64,000 nucleotides of DNA from an uncultured Bacteroides sp. (GTDB taxonomy: Bacteria > Bacteroidota > Bacteroidia > Bacteroidales > Bacteroidaceae). The translations under genes were made by a program, and so were the position numbers. Where the stretch lies: NCBI GenBank assembly GCA_945833835.1, contig CAMAFR010000003.1, positions 1 to 64,000 on the forward strand, written 5' to 3'. Positions 27,467 through 37,536 of this stretch are shown piece after piece (position 1 is the stretch's first letter; the number at the start of each line of letters is the position of its first letter). A model generated the notes under the pieces. It was given only the letters and a program-made list of their open reading frames with translations. It was not told the origin of the DNA and made no database searches.

Positions 27467-27516
27467 ACCGTAGCATAGTAAAGACCCTAAACCATAAACA
27501 AACGTAACAACTCGCA

Positions 27517-28857
27517 ATGGAAACATTTTTGATTCGCGCCCTCCAACTGATACTCAGCCTTTCGCTGCTGGTCATCATCCACGAAGGAGGACACTTTTTC
27601 TTTGCCCGACTGTTCAAAATCCGGGTGGAGAAATTCTATATTTTCTTTGACCCTTGGTTCGCGCTGTTCAAGCATAAGCCCAAAAACAGCGATACCGAAT
27701 ACGGGGTGGGATGGCTGCCGCTGGGCGGCTATTGCAAGATTGCCGGCATGATTGACGAATCCATGGATACCGAACAGATGAAACAACCGGCACAGCCCTG
27801 GGAGTTCCGCTCCAAACCGGCCTGGCAACGGCTGCTGGTGATGATAGGCGGCGTGCTGATGAACTTCCTGCTGGCCCTGTTCATCTATTCCATGATTCTC
27901 TATACCTGGGGCGACCAGTACATCGCCCTGAAGGACATGACCTATGGGATGAAATTCAACGAACAGGCCCAAGCGCTGGGCTTCCGCGACGGCGACATCC
28001 TGCTGCGTGCCGATGACAAGCCGCTCGTGCGGTTCGATGTGGACATGCTGCGCGACATTGCCGAAGCCCACGAAGTGACCGTCTTGCGCAACGGTGCCGA
28101 GACCTCCCTGCTGATGCCTGAACTCAGCCTGCTGGACATTGCCCGGCAAGACCCGCCTTTCGTGACGGCATGGCAGCCCAACGTGGTAGATTCGGTGATG
28201 CCCAACGGCAGTTTCGACCGAGCCGGCATCCGTAAGGGGGACGTTCTCGAAGCGGTCAACGGAACACCGGTGACCTCGTGGAACGATTTTCTGGAATCCA
28301 TGGCCGCCCTGCAGGCCCAGGCCGAGCTGGAACAGCAGCCGACAGCCACGGTGAACGTTGTCTATACCCGCAACGGCCTCCGCGACAGCCTCACGGTACA
28401 GACGGACGAGCATTATAAGGTAGGTGTCATGGGCGGACGGCTGGACTATACGCCCACCTCACTGACCTATGGCTTCTTCCAGTCATTCCCGGCAGGGGCC
28501 GCACTGGGCGTCAATACGCTGAAAGGCTATGTCAACGACATGAAGTACGTCTTCACCAAAGAAGGCGCCAAAAGTATGGGCGGCTTCGGAACCATCGGCA
28601 GCATCTTCCCCAAAGTGTGGGATTGGGCACGCTTCTGGTCAATGACGGCCTTCCTGTCCATTATCCTGGCCTTCATGAACATCCTGCCCATCCCGGCCCT
28701 CGACGGTGGACATGTCTTGTTCCTGCTGTATGAAATCATTGTCCGCCGCAAGCCCAGTGACAAGTTTTTGGAATACGCGCAGATGGCAGGCATGGGCCTC
28801 CTGTTCGCCTTGCTCATCTGGGCGAACTTCAACGACGTCCTGCGCTTCCTGTTCTGA
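27517..28857 (+). CDS. rseP: RIP metalloprotease RseP (site-2 protease)
   Basis: A 446-aa intramembrane protease. The zinc site HEGGH is at residues 22-26 in the first helix; one PDZ-like region is clear (SFDRAGIRKGDVLEAVNG); the third zinc ligand lies in ILPIPALDGGH. Likely substrates are anti-sigma factors or remnant signal peptides. It is the last gene of the tsaB-rseP run. Confidence 0.95.
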   Translation: METFLIRALQLILSLSLLVIIHEGGHFFFARLFKIRVEKFYIFFDPWFALFKHKPKNSDTEYGVGWLPLGGYCKIAGMIDESMDTEQMKQPAQPWEFRSKPAWQRLLVMIGGVLMNFLLALFIYSMILYTWGDQYIALKDMTYGMKFNEQAQALGFRDGDILLRADDKPLVRFDVDMLRDIAEAHEVTVLRNGAETSLLMPELSLLDIARQDPPFVTAWQPNVVDSVMPNGSFDRAGIRKGDVLEAVNGTPVTSWNDFLESMAALQAQAELEQQPTATVNVVYTRNGLRDSLTVQTDEHYKVGVMGGRLDYTPTSLTYGFFQSFPAGAALGVNTLKGYVNDMKYVFTKEGAKSMGGFGTIGSIFPKVWDWARFWSMTAFLSIILAFMNILPIPALDGGHVLFLLYEIIVRRKPSDKFLEYAQMAGMGLLFALLIWANFNDVLRFLF

Positions 28858-28885
28858 CGGCTCCTCTGCCGGCAGCCCTACCCTG

Positions 28886-28951
28886 ACGGATACGACAGAC
28901 TACCACGGATTTGTCCCGATAACGATGGCTGGTCTGTCGTATCCGTGTTTT
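28886..28951 (+). terminator. Terminator of the tsaB-rseP operon
   Basis: ACGGATACGACAGAC pairs perfectly over 15 bp with GTCTGTCGTATCCGT across a 31-nt loop, then GTTTT. Confidence 0.75.
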
Positions 28952-29056
28952 CACCCCGTCCGCAGAAACTGTTTCAATGTCCGAATTGACAACTACACCT
29001 CCCCGCTCCGTTCAAAAAAAGAGGAATTTAGAATACTTTCACAAACAAATCCATCT

Positions 29057-29086
29057 TTCGTACGTTAAAGTATAGTAGTACTTTTG
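29057..29086 (+). promoter_or_regulatory. Promoter of the second RND efflux operon
   Basis: TTCG (29057) and TACTTTTG (29079-29086) are 18 bp apart, giving a leader of about 40 nt. Confidence 0.55.
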
Positions 29087-29132
29087 TACCCAAGAAAGAT
29101 GAAATGCCCAACCTATTTAAAACCTCATCACA

Positions 29133-30209
29133 TTGAAAACAAATATTACTTATTGGTTGGCGGCAGCAGCCGGGTGCTTGCTGGCCGCCTGTACGGAAAA
29201 AAGCGCACGTACCGCCGAACCCGTAACGGTGAAAGTAGAGAAAGTGATAGCGGCCGATGCACTGTCGGTACTGGAATATCCGGGAAAGGTCAAGGCCGCG
29301 CAAGACATCAGCCTGTCCTTCAAAGTAAGCGGCACGCTGCAGAAGATGTTCGTAGAGGAAGGAGACCACGTACGGGCCGGACAACTGCTGGCACAGCTGG
29401 ATGCCACCGACTACCAGGTACAGCTGGATGCCACCGAAGCCGAATACCAGCAAGTGAAGGCCGATGCCGAACGGGTCATCTCCCTCTTCCAGGAAGATGC
29501 CGTGACGGCCAGCGCCCACGACAAGGCCACCTATGGCCTGCGACAGATCACCGCCAAGCGCCAGCACCACCAGGACCAGCTGGCCTATACCCGGCTGTAC
29601 GCACCCTTTGACGGTTATGTGCAGAAACGCCTGTTCGAGCCGCACGAAACCGTAGGGGCCGGGATGCCGGTACTGTCCGTCATCAGCAGCGGATGGCCCG
29701 AAGTGGAAATCAGCCTCCCGGCAGCCGACTACGTGCGCCGCGCTTCGTTCGAGACCTACCAGTGTACCTTCGGCATCTATCCCGGACATACCTACACGCT
29801 GAAACCACTCAGCATCACTCCCAAAGCCAATGCCAACCAACTCTACGTCATGCGGCTGCAGGTGGTAAAGGCCGACCAGCCCCAACCGTCGGCAGGCATG
29901 AACACCCTGGTGACCATCGGCTGCCGCGCCGACAACGGACAACTCCCCCACCTGGCCGTCCCCTCACAGGCACTGCTGCACAAGGACAATGCGACGTGGG
30001 TATTCGTCTACAATGCTGATGAGGGCAAAGTGCACGCCCGCGAAGTGCGGCTCCAGGCACTGACCACCGACGGCAAAGCCATCGTATGCTCCGAACAACT
30101 GAAGGCCGGCGACAGGGTCGTGGCAGCCGGCATACACACCATCCAAGACGGCGAGACGGTGCAGCCGCTCGCCCCTGAAACCCCAACCAATGTAGGAGGA
30201 TTGTTATGA
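29133..30209 (+). CDS. RND periplasmic adaptor lipoprotein (MFP subunit)
   Basis: The 358-aa protein has a lipoprotein signal (AAAAGCLLAAC), a lipoyl/hairpin region (VRAGQLLAQLDATDYQVQLDA) and a C-terminal GDRVVAAGIHTIQDGE. The start must be TTG: the frame is stopped at 29118 and no ATG lies between that stop and the signal sequence. It overlaps the pump start by 4 bp. Confidence 0.93.
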   Translation: MKTNITYWLAAAAGCLLAACTEKSARTAEPVTVKVEKVIAADALSVLEYPGKVKAAQDISLSFKVSGTLQKMFVEEGDHVRAGQLLAQLDATDYQVQLDATEAEYQQVKADAERVISLFQEDAVTASAHDKATYGLRQITAKRQHHQDQLAYTRLYAPFDGYVQKRLFEPHETVGAGMPVLSVISSGWPEVEISLPAADYVRRASFETYQCTFGIYPGHTYTLKPLSITPKANANQLYVMRLQVVKADQPQPSAGMNTLVTIGCRADNGQLPHLAVPSQALLHKDNATWVFVYNADEGKVHAREVRLQALTTDGKAIVCSEQLKAGDRVVAAGIHTIQDGETVQPLAPETPTNVGGLL

Positions 30210-33200
30210 CAGACATCAGCAAATGGGCCTTCGGCAACCGGAATCTGATATACTTCCTGATTGCTGTCCTGGTGGTAGGCGGCGCATGGTCGTGCTACCA
30301 GATGAGCAAACTGGAAGACCCCGAGATAAAAGTGAAGCTCGCCATGGTGGTGACTCCCTATCCGGGAGCATCCGCCCATCAGGTGGAGCTGGAAGTGACG
30401 GATGTGCTCGAAAAAAGCATCCGCAACATGGGACACGTAAACAACATCGAGAGCTATTCGTTCAATGACCTGTCACTCATCCAGGTAGAACTGACCACCA
30501 CCACGCCCACCGACGAGGTGGAGCAGTGCTGGGACATGCTGCGGCGCAAGGTGGACGACGCCCGGAGCAGCCTGCCAAGCGGCATCCAAGGCCCTATGGT
30601 GAAGGATGACTTCGGCAATGTGTTCGGCATGTTCTATGCCCTGACGGGCGACGGCCTGACCGACCGCGAACTGTCGGGCTATGCCGAACTCGTGAAGCGG
30701 GAGGTGAACGACCTGGAAGGCGTGGAGCGGGTGGACATCTATGGCAAACGCCCGGAATGTATCAACATCTCCCTGCTGCAGGACCGCATGGCCAACCTGG
30801 GCGTGAAGCCGGCAGAAGTGTTGGCCACGCTCAACGGACAGAACGCCACCACCTACAGCGGCTATTACGACAACGGCGACCGCCGCATCCGTATCAACGT
30901 GAGCGACCGGTTCCGCACGGTGGACGACATTGGCCAGCTCATCATCCAAGGGCATGACGACGACCAGCTGCGTCTGCGGGACATCGCCCGGCTGGAAAAG
31001 GACTATGAGAAGCCGGTGCGGAACGCCTTGCAATACGACGGACAGCAGGCACTGGGCATCCTTATCGCCGTATCAAGCTCGGCAGACATCGTGAAAGTGG
31101 GGGCCGAAGTCAACGCCGCCCTCCAGGAACTCAAAGCGCAACGTTTCCCGGCCGGTGTGGAATGCCACAAGGTGTTCTACCAGCCCGAACGGGTGGCCGA
31201 CTCGTTGGGCACCTTCATCATCAACCTCATTGAGTCCGTCATCATCGTGGTGGTCATCCTGATGCTGGCCATGGGCCTCAAAAGCGGCCTCATCATCGGC
31301 ATCTGCCTCGTTGTGACAGTATTGGGCAGCTTCCTGTTTCTGCAAGGTGCCGGGGGCACCATGCAACGCGTCTCACTCGCCTCGTTCGTGCTGGCCATGG
31401 GGATGCTGGTGGACAATGCCATTGTCATCGTCGACGGTATCCTGGTCGACCTGAAGGCCGGCAAGCCGCGCATGGAAGCCCTGACCGCCATCGGACGGCA
31501 GACGGCCATGCCCCTGCTGGGAGCCACGCTGATTGCCATCATCGCCTTCCTGCCCATCTTCCTCTCGCCCGATACGGCAGGGGTCTATACCCGCGACCTG
31601 TTCATCGTCTTGGCCGTGTCGTTGCTGCTCAGCTGGGTGCTGGCCCTGCTCCATGCTCCGCTGATGGCCAACCGCTATTTCGGTCCACAAAAGGCCATTG
31701 CCCCCAGCGGGCAACCGGCCTACAACGGACGTATCTATGCCACCCTGCGCCGACTGCTCTATGCGGGGCTCGCCCATCGCTGGACGGCGGTAGGCATTGT
31801 GGTGGGACTGCTGGTGCTGTCGGGCATCGGGTTCGGCTACATGCGGCAGGGCTTCTTCCCCGACATGGTCTATGACCAGCTGTACATGGAATACAAACTC
31901 CCGGAAGGCAACAACCATACCCGTGTGGAAAAAGATTTGAAAGAAATCGCCGACTACCTGCGCACACGCCCGGAAATCACCCACATCACCACCTCGACCG
32001 GCGGCACACCGGGACGCTACAACCTGGTGCGGAGTGTGGCCAACCCTTCGCTGGCCTATGGCGAACTGATTATCGACTTCACCTCGCCCGAGGCGCTGGT
32101 GGCCAACATGGAAGAAATACAGGAGTACCTCACCGCCCACTACCCCGATGCCTACGTGAAGCTGAAACGATATAACCTGATGTTCAAGAAATATCCTATC
32201 GAGGCGCAGTTCACGGGTCCTGACCCTGCCGTGTTGCACCGTCTGGCCGACAGCGCACGCAGCATCATGCAGCAGAGTGAGGCCGTCTGCCTCATCACGA
32301 CCGACTGGGAACCGCAGGTGCCTGTACTGACCGTAGAATACGACCAGCCGGCTGCCCGCGCCCTGGGACTGAGCCGTACCGATGTCAGCCTCTCGCTGCT
32401 GGCCTCGTGTGGCGGCATCCCCGTCAGCTCGTTCTACGAAGGCACCCACCGCAACAACATCTATCTGAAATGCCTGGACGAGCAGGGGCTGCCGATCGAG
32501 GACCTCGGCAACACACAAGTATTCGCCACACTGCCCCGCCTGAACGGACTGACGAGCGAAGAGATGCTGGTCAAGCTGCAGAGCGGACGGATAGACAAAG
32601 AGGAGTTCATCGAGCAGCTGATGGGCAGCACCCCGCTGAAACAAATCAGCCGGCGCATTGACCTGCAATGGGAAGACCCGGTGGTGCCCCGCTACAACGG
32701 ACAACGCAGCCAGCGGGTGCAGTGTTCGCCGGCACCCGGCATGGAGACCGAAGCGGCCCGACAGGCCATCGTGAAGCAGATTGAAAGCATCCCCCTGCCC
32801 AAAGGCTATGCCCTGCAATGGCAGGGTGAGCGCAAAGCCAGCACCCAATCCATGAAGTACCTCTTTAAGAATTTCCCGCTGGCAGTCATCCTCATGATAG
32901 CCATCCTGATCATGCTGTTCAAGGACTACCGGAAGCCCATCATCATCTTCTGCTGCATCCCGACGGTCCTCATCGGCGTGGTGGCCATCATGCTGCTGAC
33001 GGGCAAGACCTTCAACTTCGTGGCCATCGTGGGAACGCTGGGCCTTATCGGCATGCTGCTGAAAAACGGCATCGTGCTGATGGACGAAATCACCCTACAG
33101 CTGCGGCAAGGCACCGAACCGGTGACGGCACTGGTCAACAGTGCCCAGAACCGACTGCGGGCCGTCAGCATGGCGGCACTGACCACCATCCTCGGCATGA

Positions 33201-33340
33201 TTCCGCTGCTGCCCGACGCCATGTTCGGCTCACTGGCCGCCAGCATCATGGGCGGATTGGCGTTCGGCACGGTCATCACCCTCATCTTCATCCCGATACT
33301 TTACGCATTATTCTTCAACATCCAATACCGCAAAGCATGA
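30206..33340 (+). CDS. RND efflux pump permease, HAE family
   Basis: A full 1044-aa RND protein (start MTDISKWAFGNRNLIYFLIA) with two transmembrane blocks and two porter loops. TM4 reads LVDNAIVIVDG: the first Asp of the AcrB D407/D408 pair is kept, the second is Asn, a variant found in part of the family. The sequence is clearly different from the 14.8-18 kb pump. ATGA overlaps join it to both neighbours, so the three subunits should be made together. Confidence 0.94.
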   Translation: MTDISKWAFGNRNLIYFLIAVLVVGGAWSCYQMSKLEDPEIKVKLAMVVTPYPGASAHQVELEVTDVLEKSIRNMGHVNNIESYSFNDLSLIQVELTTTTPTDEVEQCWDMLRRKVDDARSSLPSGIQGPMVKDDFGNVFGMFYALTGDGLTDRELSGYAELVKREVNDLEGVERVDIYGKRPECINISLLQDRMANLGVKPAEVLATLNGQNATTYSGYYDNGDRRIRINVSDRFRTVDDIGQLIIQGHDDDQLRLRDIARLEKDYEKPVRNALQYDGQQALGILIAVSSSADIVKVGAEVNAALQELKAQRFPAGVECHKVFYQPERVADSLGTFIINLIESVIIVVVILMLAMGLKSGLIIGICLVVTVLGSFLFLQGAGGTMQRVSLASFVLAMGMLVDNAIVIVDGILVDLKAGKPRMEALTAIGRQTAMPLLGATLIAIIAFLPIFLSPDTAGVYTRDLFIVLAVSLLLSWVLALLHAPLMANRYFGPQKAIAPSGQPAYNGRIYATLRRLLYAGLAHRWTAVGIVVGLLVLSGIGFGYMRQGFFPDMVYDQLYMEYKLPEGNNHTRVEKDLKEIADYLRTRPEITHITTSTGGTPGRYNLVRSVANPSLAYGELIIDFTSPEALVANMEEIQEYLTAHYPDAYVKLKRYNLMFKKYPIEAQFTGPDPAVLHRLADSARSIMQQSEAVCLITTDWEPQVPVLTVEYDQPAARALGLSRTDVSLSLLASCGGIPVSSFYEGTHRNNIYLKCLDEQGLPIEDLGNTQVFATLPRLNGLTSEEMLVKLQSGRIDKEEFIEQLMGSTPLKQISRRIDLQWEDPVVPRYNGQRSQRVQCSPAPGMETEAARQAIVKQIESIPLPKGYALQWQGERKASTQSMKYLFKNFPLAVILMIAILIMLFKDYRKPIIIFCCIPTVLIGVVAIMLLTGKTFNFVAIVGTLGLIGMLLKNGIVLMDEITLQLRQGTEPVTALVNSAQNRLRAVSMAALTTILGMIPLLPDAMFGSLAASIMGGLAFGTVITLIFIPILYALFFNIQYRKA

Positions 33341-34719
33341 AACTGAACATGAAACGGAATACCCTTCTCCTCCTGGTCCTGCCAAGCCTCTTGGTCACCG
33401 CCGGTCAGGCACAGGAAACGCTGACCCTGCAACAGTGCCGCGAAATGGCGCTGCAGCACAACAAGGACATCGCCGCCGCCGAACGGCAGCGCCAACGGGC
33501 CGCCTATACCGTAAAAAGCACACGGGGCAACTTCTTCCCCGACCTGAGTCTGAACGGCACCGGTGCCTACAGCACCGGAAAGACCTCGATGGGCATTCCC
33601 GGAGGCTATCTGCCGACCGGCAACCTCGACGCCACCGGGCAACTGACCCCCGACGGACGGGTGGCCTATCTCCCCAACATTGACCTGCACGCCCGTTTAG
33701 GATGGCTCTACATGGGCGGCATCACCCTCGAACAGCCCATCTTCATGGGCGGCAAAATCGTCACCGCCTACCGCATGGCCCAACTGGGTGAAGGCATCGC
33801 CCGCCAGAACGAACGGCTGACCGCCACAGATATCCTGGTGAAGACCGACGAAGCCTATGCGCAAGCCGTAAAAGCCAAAGAAATGAAAACCGTGGCCGAC
33901 AGCTATCATACCCTACTGAAAGAGCTGTTGAAGAACGTGGAAAGCGGACGGCGGCACGGCATGACCTCCCGCAACGATGTCTTGAAAGTACAGGTCAAGC
34001 TGAACGAAAGCGAACTGAACGTGCGACGGGCCGAAAACGCCATCCGACTGTCGGCAATGAACCTGTGCCACTACATCGGACGGCCCTTGACCGCCGACAT
34101 ACAGGTATCCGACGCCCTGCCCGAAACGACGGCCGTCCCTGACGATGCCGACATCAGCCACCGTCCGGAATATGCCTTGCTGGAACAACAGGTGGCACTC
34201 GCCGGCCAACAGGTGAAGCTGCAACGGAGCGAACTGCTGCCCCAGATAGGCCTCCGGGCCTCTTACGACTACATGCACGGCATGAAAGTGAACCAAGACT
34301 ACCTGCTCAACCGGGGCAGCGCGACGGTGCTGCTGAATGTCTCGATACCGATTTTCCATTTTGGCGAACGCCATAATAAGGTGAAAGCCGCCAAAATGCA
34401 GTTGGAACAGACTCGGCTGGAACAGGAAAGCAAAAATGAACTGATGCGGCTCGAACTGACGCAAGCCCTCAACAACCTCGACGAGGCACGGCTGGAGAAA
34501 GCCCTTGCCGAGACCTCGTTGGAGCAGGCAGAGGAAAACCGCCGGGTCAGCCTCAAGCAATACGAGGCCGGACTGGAAACACTGTCGGACCACCTGGAGG
34601 CACAGGCCATCTGGCAGAAGGCCTATGAAACCAAAGTGGATGCCGCCTACCGCCTCTACCTGAGCCATCTGCATTACTTGAAGGCCGCCGGCAAACTGAC
34701 CGTAAGCGGACAATTCTAA
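33337..34719 (+). CDS. TolC-family outer-membrane channel
   Basis: A 460-aa protein with a signal peptide (LLLLVLPSLLVTAGQAQ) and no lipobox. Two OEP repeats with long coiled-coil segments (KAAKMQLEQTRLEQESKNEL) match the TolC family. It completes the second tripartite pump. It starts inside the stop of the pump gene; no strong terminator follows before the tRNA promoter. Confidence 0.92.
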   Translation: MKLNMKRNTLLLLVLPSLLVTAGQAQETLTLQQCREMALQHNKDIAAAERQRQRAAYTVKSTRGNFFPDLSLNGTGAYSTGKTSMGIPGGYLPTGNLDATGQLTPDGRVAYLPNIDLHARLGWLYMGGITLEQPIFMGGKIVTAYRMAQLGEGIARQNERLTATDILVKTDEAYAQAVKAKEMKTVADSYHTLLKELLKNVESGRRHGMTSRNDVLKVQVKLNESELNVRRAENAIRLSAMNLCHYIGRPLTADIQVSDALPETTAVPDDADISHRPEYALLEQQVALAGQQVKLQRSELLPQIGLRASYDYMHGMKVNQDYLLNRGSATVLLNVSIPIFHFGERHNKVKAAKMQLEQTRLEQESKNELMRLELTQALNNLDEARLEKALAETSLEQAEENRRVSLKQYEAGLETLSDHLEAQAIWQKAYETKVDAAYRLYLSHLHYLKAAGKLTVSGQF

Positions 34720-34738
34720 AAAGTTTTTTCAGAAAAGC

Positions 34739-34769
34739 TTGCAAGTTTCGAAAATATCCTCTACCTTTG
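34739..34769 (+). promoter_or_regulatory. Promoter of the tRNA-Met pair
   Basis: TTGC (34739) and TACCTTTG (34762-34769) are 19 bp apart, a good consensus match 20 bp before the first tRNA. Confidence 0.7.
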
Positions 34770-34788
34770 CACCCGCAATCAACAAGAT

Positions 34789-34862
34789 GGCGGGATAGCT
34801 CAGCTGGTTAGAGCGCATGATTCATAATCATGAGGTCCCCGGTTCAATCCCGGGTCCCGCTA
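34789..34862 (+). tRNA. tRNA-Met(CAT), copy 1
   Basis: A 74-nt cloverleaf: acceptor GGCGGGA with TCCCGCT (a G-T end pair), D arm GCTC/GAGC, anticodon loop TTCATAA, T arm CCCGG/CCGGG. The anticodon stem CATGA/TCATG lacks the three G-C pairs of an initiator tRNA, so it is elongator Met. A lysidine-modified tRNA-Ile with CAT is the alternative. No CCA is encoded. Confidence 0.92.
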
Positions 34863-34919
34863 CGGAAGAAAGCTTTAAGCCGTTGGGTGGCTTCCACGCC
34901 TGGCGGTTTTTCAGTCGAT

Positions 34920-34993
34920 GGCGGGATAGCTCAGCTGGTTAGAGCGCATGATTCATAATCATGAGGTCCCCGGTTCAATCCCGGGTCCCGCTA
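34920..34993 (+). tRNA. tRNA-Met(CAT), copy 2
   Basis: Identical in all 74 bases to copy 1, after a 57-bp spacer. The identity extends three bases before the tRNA (GAT) and through CGGAAGAA after it, so the duplication covers slightly more than the gene. Both should be cut from one transcript ending at 35041. Confidence 0.92.
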
Positions 34994-35003
34994 CGGAAGA
35001 AGT

Positions 35004-35041
35004 GGCAGTCATATTCAGTGAATATGACTGCCTTTTTTTTG
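35004..35041 (+). terminator. Terminator of the tRNA-Met pair
   Basis: GGCAGTCATATTC pairs perfectly with GAATATGACTGCC across a 3-nt loop, followed by eight T residues. Confidence 0.9.
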
Positions 35042-35169
35042 CGCCTCAAGAATTGTTAAAATCGGTCCTTCCTACGAAATAAATAGGGTTTTTAATGAGT
35101 ATATACAAAAAAAACACTTACTTTGGCGGCGAAACTTAAAACCAAAGAGACAGTACACGTTTGAACACT

Positions 35170-35550
35170 ATGAAAAAGAAAGTGCATATAGAGTATCCGC
35201 TCCACCCCGCTTCAGGAAGCATACTTTGGGGAGCCATCAGTACCCCTTCAGGATTGCAACGATGGTTTGCCGACCGAGTGAACAAGACAGGAAAAACATT
35301 CTGCTTCAGATGGGGCAAAACGGAAACCCGTACCGCCGACCTTATCAATTCGCGTACAGATTCGTTCGTAAGGTTCCATTGGAAGGACGAGACAGACCGC
35401 TCCTATTTCGAACTGAGAATCAACTACAACGAACTGACCAACGACCATTCGCTGGAAGTGACCGACTTCGCCGAAAACGGGGAGGAAGAAGATGTACGCA
35501 ACCTGTGGGATTCGCAAATAGAACAACTGAAAAGAATTTGCGGCGTATAA
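35170..35550 (+). CDS. START-like domain protein
   Basis: A 126-aa soluble protein with the START/AHSA1-like pattern: a short N-terminal strand, ISTPSGLQRWFADRV helix, then strands and a C-terminal helix (VRNLWDSQIEQLKRICG). The ORF track begins at TTG 35161; I prefer the ATG at 35170 (MKKKVHIEYPL). Ligand unknown. It precedes the LptF/G-type permease, which has its own promoter. Confidence 0.8.
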   Translation: MKKKVHIEYPLHPASGSILWGAISTPSGLQRWFADRVNKTGKTFCFRWGKTETRTADLINSRTDSFVRFHWKDETDRSYFELRINYNELTNDHSLEVTDFAENGEEEDVRNLWDSQIEQLKRICGV

Positions 35551-35574
35551 CTTTTAAAAATATGCAAAACATAC

Positions 35575-35604
35575 CTTGTATCATCTTTTTTTATGCTACT
35601 TTTG
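35575..35604 (+). promoter_or_regulatory. Promoter of the LptF/G-type permease and ribBA
   Basis: CTTG (35575) and TACTTTTG (35597-35604) are 18 bp apart; the permease ATG is 27 bp further. Confidence 0.55.
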
Positions 35605-35630
35605 CAATCCGTTAATGATAGGAACATAGC

Positions 35631-37532
35631 ATGTTACGCATAAAAAAACTTGATATATTCATCCTGAAAAGTTTCCTGCTGCTGTTTGCCGGAACCTTCT
35701 TCATCTGCCTGTTTATCTTCATGATGCAATTTCTGTGGAGATATGTAGACGAATTGGTGGGGAAAGGGCTGGAAATGAACGTGCTTGCCCAATTTTTCTT
35801 TCTTTCGGGACTGACATTGATACCGTTGTCACTGCCGTTAGCCGTCCTGCTGGCCGCACTGATGACCTTCGGCAATTTCGGCGAACGCTACGAACTGCTG
35901 TCCATGAAGGCGGCAGGCATCCCGTTGTTGCGCATCATGACACCGGTCGTCCTGTTCTGCATCTTGCTCGGAGGCATGTCGTTCTTCTTCCAGAATGTCA
36001 TCGGCCCCAAGGCACAAAAAGAATTGTGGACCCTGCTGGTCTCCATGAAGCAGAAGTCGCCGGAAGTGGACATTCCCGAAGGGGTTTTCTATAGCGACAT
36101 AGAGGGATACAACATCTACGTACGCCACAAAGACCGCGAGACAGGCCTGCTGAAGGATGTGCTTATCTACAATTTCTCGGACGGGTTTGACAATGCCCAC
36201 ATCATCTGGGCCGAAGAGGGAAAACTGGACCTGACCGCCGACAAACAGCACCTGTACCTGCACTTGTTCAACGGCGAACAGTTTGAAAACCTGCGGTCAC
36301 AGTCGGTGCTTTCGCGCAACATACCTTATCGGCGCGAATCGTTCCGGGAAAAGCATGCCCTGATCGAGTTCAACACCAACTTCAACATGGTCGACGGCAG
36401 TTTCCTGAACGGACGGTCGGACATCAAGAACATGAACGAAATCAGCGCCGCCATCGACTCGCTGCGCCACCGGGCGGACAGCACCGGGCAGGCCCTGCAC
36501 AAGGAAATCATGCAGACAACGTTCCGCCCCACACAGCTGACGGAAGCCGACTCCACCCAACTGTATGAAACGCCGGCGGCCAGCATCAACATCGACAGCG
36601 TCTACAACACGCTGGCCTCTTCTGAAAAGCTGAAAACCCTGTCGGCAGCCACCTCCAAGGTCTCCTCACTGGCCACCGACTGGAACTTCAAGAGCTTCAC
36701 CACAACCGAAGCGGACAAAGATATCCGTACCCATCGTTCGGACTGGCACAAGAAAATCACCCTCTCCCTGGCATGCGTCATCTTCTTCTTCATCGGTGCC
36801 CCGCTGGGTGCCATCATCCGCAAAGGAGGGCTGGGGATGCCGGTAGTGCTGTCGGTCATCATCTTCATCCTGTATTACATCATCGACTCGGGAGCCACGC
36901 GTGTGGCCAAAAGTGACGAGATGAACATTGTGCTGGGCACCTGGATGAGTACCCTGGTACTGGCGCCACTGGGAGGTTTCCTCACCTACAAGTCGAACAA
37001 GGACTCCGTCGTCTTCAACATCGATCTCTACACGGCCTTCTTCCGCAAAGTGTTCGGCCTCCGCATGGCACGCCATCTCTACCGCAAAGAGGTCATTATA
37101 GAGACCCCACAATATGCCGACGATGCAGCCGCACTGCAGGCCATCATCCTCCAGTGTGCCGACTATCAGCGCCAACAGCGTCTGAAGCAGCTACCCAACT
37201 ATTTCAGGCTGTTCACCAACAACCAGGCCGACGAGGCGGTGGCCGACATCAGCAACCGCCTGGAGCAGGTCATCGAAGACCTCTCGAACAGCAAGGACGC
37301 CGCCCTGCTGAACTATCTGAACAACCTGCCGGTCTTGTTCGTCAAGTCACACAAGAGTCCGTTCGACAATCGGTGGCTGAATGCGGCCGTGGGGTTGGCG
37401 CTACCTGTAGGCCTGGCCGTCTACCTGCATATATGGCGATACCGGCTCCAGTTAGACAAGGACCTGACCGTCATCATGGAAAACAGTGAGAAAATCATAG
37501 AACGAATTAACAACCAACTAAATATACAATAG
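35631..37532 (+). CDS. LptF/LptG (YjgP/YjgQ) family permease
   Basis: A 633-aa inner-membrane protein expected to be the membrane part of the LptB2FG lipopolysaccharide extractor. The N-terminal helices ([40 protein letters not shown]), the periplasmic jellyroll ([13 protein letters not shown]) and the C-terminal helices ([20 protein letters not shown]) are all present. It is well over the usual 350-390 aa because of a 150-aa C-terminal extension with helical segments and one further membrane helix. ribBA follows by 4 bp. Confidence 0.9.
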   Translation: MLRIKKLDIFILKSFLLLFAGTFFICLFIFMMQFLWRYVDELVGKGLEMNVLAQFFFLSGLTLIPLSLPLAVLLAALMTFGNFGERYELLSMKAAGIPLLRIMTPVVLFCILLGGMSFFFQNVIGPKAQKELWTLLVSMKQKSPEVDIPEGVFYSDIEGYNIYVRHKDRETGLLKDVLIYNFSDGFDNAHIIWAEEGKLDLTADKQHLYLHLFNGEQFENLRSQSVLSRNIPYRRESFREKHALIEFNTNFNMVDGSFLNGRSDIKNMNEISAAIDSLRHRADSTGQALHKEIMQTTFRPTQLTEADSTQLYETPAASINIDSVYNTLASSEKLKTLSAATSKVSSLATDWNFKSFTTTEADKDIRTHRSDWHKKITLSLACVIFFFIGAPLGAIIRKGGLGMPVVLSVIIFILYYIIDSGATRVAKSDEMNIVLGTWMSTLVLAPLGGFLTYKSNKDSVVFNIDLYTAFFRKVFGLRMARHLYRKEVIIETPQYADDAAALQAIILQCADYQRQQRLKQLPNYFRLFTNNQADEAVADISNRLEQVIEDLSNSKDAALLNYLNNLPVLFVKSHKSPFDNRWLNAAVGLALPVGLAVYLHIWRYRLQLDKDLTVIMENSEKIIERINNQLNIQ

Positions 37533-37536
37533 CACT

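Noticed and set aside
31373-32848. 491-aa minus-strand ORF
   Set aside because: Antisense shadow of the second RND pump.
34786-35001. Integrative element inserted at tRNA-Met
   Set aside because: The repeated tRNA has only 57 bp between copies and no integrase; simple tandem duplication explains it.
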